Shown piece after piece: positions 1 through 6,205 of a stretch of DNA of 8,268 bases (position 1 is its first letter; every line of letters begins with the position of its first letter). The notes beneath the pieces are model-generated. The model did not search any database and was not told where the DNA came from. It saw nothing but the letters and a program-made list of their open reading frames with translations. The DNA is from CAZYWA01 sp964650975 [NCBI: uncultured bacterium] (GTDB taxonomy: Bacteria > JADJOY01). The DNA lies in assembly GCA_964650975.1 (NCBI GenBank), contig CAZYWA010000358.1, forward strand, positions 1 through 8,268. Direction: 5' to 3'. The translations under genes were made by a program, and so were the position numbers.

Positions 1-1
1 G

Positions 2-1180
2 CTGAGGAGCCTTTGGTATTCGGTCGAGCGTCGCGGCCGGATCCGTGTGAGTCGTGGCCGAGCTCCGTGGACCCGTCACCCGCTGCGCCCCGCGCTGGCG
101 GGTGCGATCGGCTTCGCGTTTTGGCGCAAGGCGCGCCGCTCACCGCGCTTCGTGCGCCGGTTGCGGGTGGGCTGCCTGACGCTCTTCTTCGGTCCACCGA
201 CGGTCTTCCTGCTCATCACGGTGGATCCGCGCTCGTGCGCGCCCACGCTGGCGCCGATCACGACCAGTTTCAACTGCAAGACCGATCACGCGAAGCAGAG
301 CGCTCCGGTTTCCGTCGAGACCGGAACGGCCCCCGGCCAGGATACGCTCGTGCTCCCGCACCGGCGGCTCACGGTTCGCACCGGGAACGACGTCACCCGG
401 GTGCTGGCCTTCGGCGGCTCGACCACCCAAGGATCGCCCTACGACGATCCCGAGGATCATTTCGATTACCCCTCGCAGCTCGAAGCGAGCCTCAACCGCT
501 CACCGGCGCTCGCGGGACACGCGTTCCAGGTGCTGAACCTCGGCAAGGTGGCGGTGCCGCTGGGCGCGATCGCCGCGTACCTGGGGCCGTCGATCGACGC
601 GACCCATCCGCGGGTGGTGATGCTGTCGTCGGTCTACAACAACTACTTCGAGCAAGATCCGTGGCTCCTGGCCGGCCAGATCATGGGTTATCCGGGCGCG
701 CGCTCGCCGCGCAGCCAGGCGGCACTCGACCGCTACGAGATGGGCCTGCGATGCGTCGCGCGCACCTGTTACACGAAAGGGGCGACGCCGCTCTGGATCG
801 AGGAATTCATCGATGCCAACTACTTCGGCGGCGACGACATCCTCGACCCGCTTCACCAGGTGCTGGGCAAGGTGGCGGCCGAGGAAGGCGTGCCGCTGGT
901 CAAGATGCAGAGCGACATCGACCGCGAGCGGAACCGGCTCTACTTCTACGAGTTCATCCACCCGAGCTCGATCGGCTATCGCTGGATGGCCGAGCGGCTG
1001 ACGGACTGGTTCGTCGAGAACCGGGATCGGGTGCTTTCCGGTGCTCCGTCCTCACCCACGGGGTCCGGCGCCGACCTCTCGATCTGCGACCCGATCATCC
1101 ACTGGGAGGAGGATCACGGCGTCGAGCCGCCACCGTCGGGCGAATCCGCGGCCCACCCGGATACGCCGCCAGCGCGATGA
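2..1180 (+). CDS. SGNH/GDSL-like membrane-anchored protein (5' end probably cut by window edge)
   Basis: The frame is open to the left edge. The first plausible start inside the window is a GTG at 47 with no purine-rich ribosome site before it, so I treat the gene as 5'-partial. Numbering from that GTG gives 377 residues. A hydrophobic segment at about 41-58 follows an Arg-rich stretch and would anchor the protein with its C-terminal part outside the cytoplasm. SGNH features: block I GGSTTQG with candidate nucleophile Ser125, a block II-like NLG with Gly166, a block III-like YNNY at 197-200, and a C-terminal HPSSIGY around His305. In this superfamily the His is normally preceded by Asp three residues earlier; here that position is Glu302. 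The family covers esterases, lipases and carbohydrate O-deacetylases, so an acyl ester substrate on a cell-surface glycan is possible but not shown. The Pro-rich tail (about 335-377) is weakly conserved in appearance and overlaps the end of the convergent gene at 1095-1814. Confidence is good for the fold, low for activity. Confidence 0.8.
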   Translation: MRSLWYSVERRGRIRVSRGRAPWTRHPLRPALAGAIGFAFWRKARRSPRFVRRLRVGCLTLFFGPPTVFLLITVDPRSCAPTLAPITTSFNCKTDHAKQSAPVSVETGTAPGQDTLVLPHRRLTVRTGNDVTRVLAFGGSTTQGSPYDDPEDHFDYPSQLEASLNRSPALAGHAFQVLNLGKVAVPLGAIAAYLGPSIDATHPRVVMLSSVYNNYFEQDPWLLAGQIMGYPGARSPRSQAALDRYEMGLRCVARTCYTKGATPLWIEEFIDANYFGGDDILDPLHQVLGKVAAEEGVPLVKMQSDIDRERNRLYFYEFIHPSSIGYRWMAERLTDWFVENRDRVLSGAPSSPTGSGADLSICDPIIHWEEDHGVEPPPSGESAAHPDTPPAR

Positions 1181-1814
1181 TCAGGAGACCCAGGCTGATG
1201 AAGAACGGATTGCGCAAGAACGGCACGGTCATCGACACCGCGATCATCCCCACGTAGTAGCTCACCACGTAGGCGAGGCTCAGCTTCCAGGGGTGCCGCA
1301 CGCGCTCCCAGATCACGAAGTTGAGAAACAACGCCTCGAAGAACCCGCCGCCCCAGATCACCCAGGTGAAGAAGTAGTGGATGAAACCCGGCTCGACTCC
1401 CTTCTCCGGTCGCCACGTCCACCACTGGAACGGCTGGTTCGTGTACTCGAGCGCGGTCCCCAGCAGCGTGTAGGTGAGCAGCGCGATCCCGGTGCGCTGG
1501 AAGAAGCCGTTGCGGCGCGCTCCGAGGTGCGGGACCACCCTCTCCGAAACCCAGAACCCCAGGTACGCGAAGCTGGCGCGTGTCAGGGGGAGGACGGCGA
1601 GATAGACGCCGTAGTTCTTCTGGTTCTTGACCCACAGTTGCAGGTGCATGACGAACGGGAAGTCGTCGAGGTCGCGCGGAATCTCGATCAGCCCCTTGAA
1701 GCCGAAGAAGAGCGCCGCCCAGCCGAACACGATCGCGGTGGTGCGCGGTCCGCGCAGCCACAGGCTGTGGAGGATGAGCAGCACGAAGACACCGAGGGGC
1801 AGCGCCAGGATCAC
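1095..1814 (-). CDS. Polytopic membrane protein of unknown function, coupled to the upstream multihaem cytochrome
   Basis: This encodes 239 aa from a GTG at 1814, chosen because its GTG overlaps the TGA of the upstream cytochrome gene in a GTGA junction and because hydrophobic sequence begins at once. Extending the frame upstream gives only Arg/Pro-rich residues that shadow the cytochrome gene. About seven hydrophobic segments are visible, near residues 2-20, 27-44, 66-92, 107-121, 144-169, 177-197 and 203-219. The most distinctive part is an aromatic, polar-rich stretch at about 120-152: a Glu-Tyr-Thr-Asn pair region followed by PFQWWTW, then HYFFTWVIWGGG. This faintly recalls the Glu/Phe/Tyr-rich motif of CruF-like carotenoid hydratases (DUF422), but the match is too weak to name it. 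No haem-binding CXXCH or obvious cofactor motif is seen. Translational coupling suggests a membrane partner or assembly factor for the cytochrome, which is inference. The basic C-terminal tail overlaps the opposite-strand gene by 86 bp. Confidence 0.82.
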   Translation of the reverse strand: MILALPLGVFVLLILHSLWLRGPRTTAIVFGWAALFFGFKGLIEIPRDLDDFPFVMHLQLWVKNQKNYGVYLAVLPLTRASFAYLGFWVSERVVPHLGARRNGFFQRTGIALLTYTLLGTALEYTNQPFQWWTWRPEKGVEPGFIHYFFTWVIWGGGFFEALFLNFVIWERVRHPWKLSLAYVVSYYVGMIAVSMTVPFLRNPFFISLGLLIIALAAYPGGPRIRPTVAARRRDPPPSG

Positions 1815-4057
1815 GGAAGGGCGACCTCGACTTCGCGATCCTGGACATCGGTGATGGGCATGGTGGTGCCGTCGGCCAGCACCCAGTCGACGAACGCCTG
1901 GTTGAAGCGCCGGTGGCGGAGGCGCACCCGCACCTTGGCGGGGCCCGCCGTTCCGGCGGGCACCGGGATCGCGACCCGTTCGTGCTCGGTTGCGCCGCTC
2001 GCGATGCGCCGCTCGTTTCGCACCGAGGCGAGGCGCCAGATCTCGTGGTGCTGGAGAGGATTTCCGTCCTCGTCGGCCCACTCCGAGCCGAACCGTACGG
2101 TTCCGGGCGGCAGGAAATGTCGATCGTCCGGGACACCGCTGGTCCAGAAGGTCTGGCCGCGCGCGTCGCGCGCCTCGACCTGCAGCCACACGTCGATCAA
2201 GTCATGCGCTCCGGCGGGGAATCCGTGGCCGACGCCCACGTTGGCGATCGATACGTCGAGCGCGACGTTGCTCGGGTCGCCGGCCTCGCTCGGAGCCGCG
2301 ACGGGAGCGGCGACCAGCGCGACGTCCATCGTCACGACGCCGCTCGCCAGGTTGGCTTGCGCCATCTCCAGGTTCTCCTGGTGCGTGAACTTGAGATCCG
2401 TGACGCCGCGGTGGAAGTAGTTGGAGTAGTCGTCCCACGCCGGATCGCGCGCGTAGTAGGAGGCGAGGCCCGTGTTCGACGACAGGAAGCGGTGCATGTG
2501 CACCGGCTTCTGCTGGTAGGACTCGGTCTCGGGCTGCATGTGGCAGTCGATGCAGGTTTCGACGCCCTTGGGGCCGTCGGGCTTGCTGTGGGGCCCGGCG
2601 CGCCACTCGCCGATCTTGTCGGCGACCGTGAGCTCGCGCGGATTGATCTCGGCGGGCTGATGATGCACGTGGCAGGAGCCGCAGAAGGCCGGATCCTCGA
2701 ACATGCGGTCGTGCTTGAACTCGGAAAAGTGGTCGTCGAGGAACACCACGGTCATCAGGTAGCGGGACCGGTCGACGCCACGGCGGAAGAAGATCGGGCT
2801 GGTGCCGAAGGCGTAGCTCGCGTTGCCAGGTTGCTTCGACACATGCGCGGTCGAGTGACAGATCGTGCACGTGACGCCTTCGTCGTCAATGCCGGTGACG
2901 GGTGAGCCGCCGTCTCGGATCTGGCCGGTGAGCAAGTTCACCGGATCGTGGCAGCCGGCGCAGTAGCGCGCGGCGGCGGTGCCGCGCTCCGCCTGCAGCA
3001 GCGACACGGCCTTCTGCACGAACGGGTTCATCGAGTGCCGGTGACCGGAGAGCGCCCAGGTCTTGGTGATGTCGACGTGGCAGCCTTCGTAGCCGCAGCT
3101 CTTCGACTGCTGCACCCAGCGCGCATCGGCGAGCTTGCCCGTGGTTGCTTCGACGCGTGACGGCGCGAAAACGCTCGGGCCGAACGGCCGCTCGTACGAA
3201 GGGTCGGGATCGTGGTAGCTCGGCTGCTCGGTCGGCGTGCTCTCGATGAGCGGCATCAGATTCAGCAGGAACTCCGGCATCGCGACCGAGTGCTTCGCGA
3301 GAGCCAGCACTCCGAACGGCAGCACCACCGAGACGATGAGGGCGAAACGCACGTCCCTGCGGCTGAACTTGGTGGCGGGATCGGGCGCCCGCGCCGTGCC
3401 GACCTGCACGGGCTTGGCGCGCCAGCGCCGCTCCAGAACGATGTGCAGGGCGAGCGCCGGCAGCAGGATCCACGAAAGCCAGCGATGCACCGCGAGCAGC
3501 GGCAAGCTCTCGGGGCCGCCCAGAATGGTGAACAGCGTGCCGATCCCGAACGCCACCGCGAGAATCACGGTGAAAGCCACACCGGCCCGGCGCTCGATCC
3601 TGGTGGATCCGGGCCACCACACCAGCAGGTGCTGCACCACGTAGGCGAGCAGGAACGGCATCGCCAGGCGGCCGAAGAACATGTGCCACATGGAGAGCTG
3701 GAACGCGAACATCGAGCTTCGCTCGACGCACGCGAGCCAGATCGCGCCCCACAGCGCGAACAGCAAGAGCCCGAGCATGAACGCGTAGAAGCGCGGCAGC
3801 CACTTCTTCGCCGCACGGGCACCCGAGAGCAGGATCAGAAGCGCGACGAAGATGTTGAGGACACGCACCAGCTGATTGTAGGGACGGCCGAGCGGGTGGG
3901 TGTCGAAGTCGTGATGCACCGCCCAGCCGAATACGGTGCGCGGGATCTGCTCGATCACCAGGAGACCGATGAGCAGGTAGAGACCCATCACCGCGCGGCG
4001 GCGGTTCTGCTTCCGCGGAAGCGGGATCTTGAGCTCGGAAAGCCGGGGCAATCGCAT
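1811..4057 (-). CDS. Fused di-haem b-type / pentahaem c-type membrane cytochrome (748 aa)
   Basis: A likely inner-membrane quinone-linked electron-transfer protein. Residues 1-23 are basic, followed by seven predicted helices near 24-46, 63-80, 88-110, 118-147, 158-180, 188-208 and 236-256. Basic loops (ARAAKKW, TRIERR and the segment 209-236) fall on the cytoplasmic side, placing the C-terminal domain in the periplasm. His125/His143 on helix 4 and His191/His205 on helix 6 are candidate axial ligands, pairing as one b haem near each membrane face; the 14-residue spacing is as in FdnI-type cytochromes b. The periplasmic part has five c-haem motifs: CX4CH at 321-327, then CXXCH at 366, 397, 459 and 502. 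TWALSGHRHS and CIDCHM are typical of cytochrome c554-like multihaem proteins. Residues about 575-748 form a beta-rich domain with GHGFPAG and a WLQVEARDARG strand, often found after such haem clusters. The start at 4057 is preceded by GAAGGAA with a rather long spacer of 11 nt. The gene is a paralogue of the preceding gene on the same strand. Confidence 0.93.
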   Translation of the reverse strand: MRLPRLSELKIPLPRKQNRRRAVMGLYLLIGLLVIEQIPRTVFGWAVHHDFDTHPLGRPYNQLVRVLNIFVALLILLSGARAAKKWLPRFYAFMLGLLLFALWGAIWLACVERSSMFAFQLSMWHMFFGRLAMPFLLAYVVQHLLVWWPGSTRIERRAGVAFTVILAVAFGIGTLFTILGGPESLPLLAVHRWLSWILLPALALHIVLERRWRAKPVQVGTARAPDPATKFSRRDVRFALIVSVVLPFGVLALAKHSVAMPEFLLNLMPLIESTPTEQPSYHDPDPSYERPFGPSVFAPSRVEATTGKLADARWVQQSKSCGYEGCHVDITKTWALSGHRHSMNPFVQKAVSLLQAERGTAAARYCAGCHDPVNLLTGQIRDGGSPVTGIDDEGVTCTICHSTAHVSKQPGNASYAFGTSPIFFRRGVDRSRYLMTVVFLDDHFSEFKHDRMFEDPAFCGSCHVHHQPAEINPRELTVADKIGEWRAGPHSKPDGPKGVETCIDCHMQPETESYQQKPVHMHRFLSSNTGLASYYARDPAWDDYSNYFHRGVTDLKFTHQENLEMAQANLASGVVTMDVALVAAPVAAPSEAGDPSNVALDVSIANVGVGHGFPAGAHDLIDVWLQVEARDARGQTFWTSGVPDDRHFLPPGTVRFGSEWADEDGNPLQHHEIWRLASVRNERRIASGATEHERVAIPVPAGTAGPAKVRVRLRHRRFNQAFVDWVLADGTTMPITDVQDREVEVALP

Positions 4058-4068
4058 CGGGGCCGAGG

Positions 4069-4075
4069 TTCCTTC
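4069..4075 (-). promoter_or_regulatory. Ribosome binding site for the 748-aa cytochrome gene
   Basis: GAAGGAA on the minus strand lies 11 nt before the ATG at 4057. It supports that start over an in-frame ATG at codon 24, which has no purine-rich sequence before it. This is the only junction in the cluster with a gap (63 bp, 4058-4120) instead of an overlap. I see no convincing terminator hairpin in the gap, so read-through is likely. Confidence 0.5.
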
Positions 4076-4120
4076 AGGGGTCGTGGAGGGTCAAGCTCGG
4101 CGCCGTGTCTTCGCTGCGAG

Positions 4121-6205
4121 TCACGGGTGATCGATGCGCAGCCGCGCCTCGGCCAGGTCCACGATCGGCGTCGCCGCGGCGTCGTTCAGTATCCATTCCG
4201 ATGCGTCGGGCGCGAGCCGGCGCGAGCGCCAGCGCGCCGCCACCGCGAGCGGATAGGAGGGGTCGTCGACCCCGGTCACGTCGAAGCGGTCCTCGACGGT
4301 TCCGTCCGGCGGTAGCAAGCGCTGGTCGCGCACGCCCACCGAGCGCCACAGCCGGTCGTGCTGGACCGGATGGCCGTCGCGATCGACGGGGGTGCCGCCG
4401 AGACGGTGCGCGCCGGCTTCCACTCGTCCGTCGGCGGCGACGGTGCCGCTCTCGAACACCGTCGCGCCGTGGGCGTCGGTCACCGTCAGCTCGAGCCACA
4501 GCTCGTTGAGACCGAGCGGTCCCGAGGGAAGCGGGTGCGCTCCGGTGGTGTTGCGGCTGCGAACCAGGAGCGCGGTGCCGCTCGGTGTTGCGGCCTGCGC
4601 CTCGACGGTCATCTCGATCGGTCGCGGCCGGCGCAGGAACTCGCGCTCACCGCGGCTCTTTCCGGAGCGGATCGACGACAGGTACCAGCGCTCGTAATCG
4701 GGGACCGGCAGTCCCACGCGCCGCCAGGTGACCGCTTTCGCGTCGAAGTCGGCGGTGGCGCCGGCGTCGAGGAGGCCCGGCGGTGCCAGCACCGAGAGCA
4801 TGGTGAGCGTGCCGAACATGCGGTGATCGGGCCGTGCGTGGACCGGGTGGCGGTAAGTGTGGAGCGGCATGTGACAGTCGCCGCAGCCGACGCCGGCCCG
4901 CGCCGCGCTCGATTCCTGCCACGGTGTCCACAGATCCTCCTGGACGTACGCGGCTCCGCCGTTCCATTCGCGCGGCGTCACGATGCGATGGCAGGTGGCG
5001 CAGAACCGCGCGTCGAACTGCAGTGGATGGCGGTAGCTCCGCGAGTGGGCGACGATGCCGCGGGCGAGGAACCGGCTCGGATCGTCGCCCGTGGGTGCAC
5101 CGGCGATGGGCGGTGGCGGCGCCTCGAGGGTGAGGGTCAGGTGGCCGTTGCCGCTCTCGGGATCGGCGCCAGTGGTCGCGTGGCAGACCAGACAGGTGAT
5201 GCCGTCGCGGCGGATCCGCGCGGAGGTTTCGTCGCCGGCCAGCTCGTCGATGCCCGCCAGCACGGCGACCGGGTTGTGGCAACGAGCGCAGAAGGTCGGC
5301 GCGTCGGGCCCTTCCTCGGCGGCCAGCTCGGTCACCACCCGGGTGTACGCGAGATCGGAGGCAGCGAGGCGATGCGCCGAGGTACCCCACTGGCTCATCA
5401 TCTCGTCGTGGCAGGCCGGATTGCCGCAGGTCTCGGGAGGGATGAGCCGGTCGGTTGGCACCGGTCGCTCGCCGGATGAGTGCCCCATCGCGGCCAGCTC
5501 CACGACGCGGGTCTCAGTGCTCGCGTAACCAGCGGCCGTGGAGCGGGCGTCGTTCGCTCGCCACGCACGCAGCCCGTGAATCGTCGGCACCAGCAACGCG
5601 GCCGCGACCAGCCCGGATGTCCACGGTCGGCGCAACACCGACCAGAAGCCCTCGCCCTGGTAGCGCCGCAGCACGTGCAGCAGCAAGAGCGGCACGATCG
5701 CGACCGCCGCGTAACGATGGATCCGCGCCAGGGCGCTCCAGCCGAGCGCGTCTCCGGTGAGCGCCGCGGGATCGAAGATGCCCATCAGGAATCCGCTGAA
5801 GAACACCACGTAGGCCAGAGCGAAGGAGACGAATCCGGCCACCAGATGGCGCCGGTACTCGGAAGGCGCGAGCCGCGCGAAGACCAGCGCCAGCGGCACG
5901 CACAGCGCCACGCCGAGCGCCAGCGCGAAGGACGGCGGGCTCTGCAGCGGTAACACGAAGAGCGGCGTCCACTGCACCGCCATCGCCAGCCAGCCGATGA
6001 CGCGGCCCCCCATCTTGGAGACGTGCCGGTAGGAGATCCGGAGGAAGAGCAGGTAGAGCAGCCCGCCGGTGATGCGGTGGGCGTCGAGGAACGCGTCGCT
6101 GGCGGAGCCGGTCCACGCTCTCGCGAGCCGCAAGGCGCCGCTCGCAGCAAGGAACAGGAACCCGCCCAGGAACACCGCGAAGATCTTCGACTCGCGCAGG
6201 TTCAC
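4121..6205 (-). CDS. Fused di-haem b-type / pentahaem c-type membrane cytochrome (694 aa), paralogue of the next gene
   Basis: The start is the GTG at 6205, within a GTGA overlap with the preceding SGNH gene and after a strong GAGAGGA site; longer upstream extensions are only antisense-like filler over that gene. Seven predicted helices lie near 7-27, 43-61, 69-87, 93-111, 121-144, 159-178 and 196-212, with basic loops (YRHVSKMGGR, SEYRRH, RRYQ...LRRPW) on the cytoplasmic side. Candidate b-haem ligands are His43/His61 on helix 2 and His163/His177 on helix 6, the same 18- and 14-residue spacings as in the paralogue. The periplasmic part carries CX4CH at 260-266 and CXXCH at 306, 338, 402 and 441, in the same order and with matching contexts (FCARCHNPVAVLAG, GITCLVCHATT, FCATCH, CGDCHMP). 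A C-terminal beta domain (about 530-694) has the strand LWLELTVTDAHGATVFESG, but its GHGFPAG-like loop is altered to GAHPLPSG. Expected role: electron exchange between membrane quinones and periplasmic carriers. Partner and direction are unknown. Confidence 0.93.
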   Translation of the reverse strand: MNLRESKIFAVFLGGFLFLAASGALRLARAWTGSASDAFLDAHRITGGLLYLLFLRISYRHVSKMGGRVIGWLAMAVQWTPLFVLPLQSPPSFALALGVALCVPLALVFARLAPSEYRRHLVAGFVSFALAYVVFFSGFLMGIFDPAALTGDALGWSALARIHRYAAVAIVPLLLLHVLRRYQGEGFWSVLRRPWTSGLVAAALLVPTIHGLRAWRANDARSTAAGYASTETRVVELAAMGHSSGERPVPTDRLIPPETCGNPACHDEMMSQWGTSAHRLAASDLAYTRVVTELAAEEGPDAPTFCARCHNPVAVLAGIDELAGDETSARIRRDGITCLVCHATTGADPESGNGHLTLTLEAPPPPIAGAPTGDDPSRFLARGIVAHSRSYRHPLQFDARFCATCHRIVTPREWNGGAAYVQEDLWTPWQESSAARAGVGCGDCHMPLHTYRHPVHARPDHRMFGTLTMLSVLAPPGLLDAGATADFDAKAVTWRRVGLPVPDYERWYLSSIRSGKSRGEREFLRRPRPIEMTVEAQAATPSGTALLVRSRNTTGAHPLPSGPLGLNELWLELTVTDAHGATVFESGTVAADGRVEAGAHRLGGTPVDRDGHPVQHDRLWRSVGVRDQRLLPPDGTVEDRFDVTGVDDPSYPLAVAARWRSRRLAPDASEWILNDAAATPIVDLAEARLRIDHP

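Noticed and set aside
1815-2189. Upstream extension of the 239-aa membrane protein frame to 2189
   Set aside because: The extension is low-complexity basic sequence inside the cytochrome gene; hydrophobic coding starts exactly at the GTG at 1814.
4058-4120. Possible terminator or promoter in the 63-bp gap between the two cytochrome genes
   Set aside because: Only a short GGCGCC palindrome is seen, with no stable stem followed by a T-run and no convincing -35/-10 pair.
4358-5479. Long plus-strand open frames over the minus-strand genes (also 1913-2905, 3212-4315, 6250-7932)
   Set aside because: These are antisense shadows expected in GC-rich DNA. Their translations are rich in Arg, His and Gly without domains, whereas the minus strand carries haem motifs, helices and catalytic motifs.
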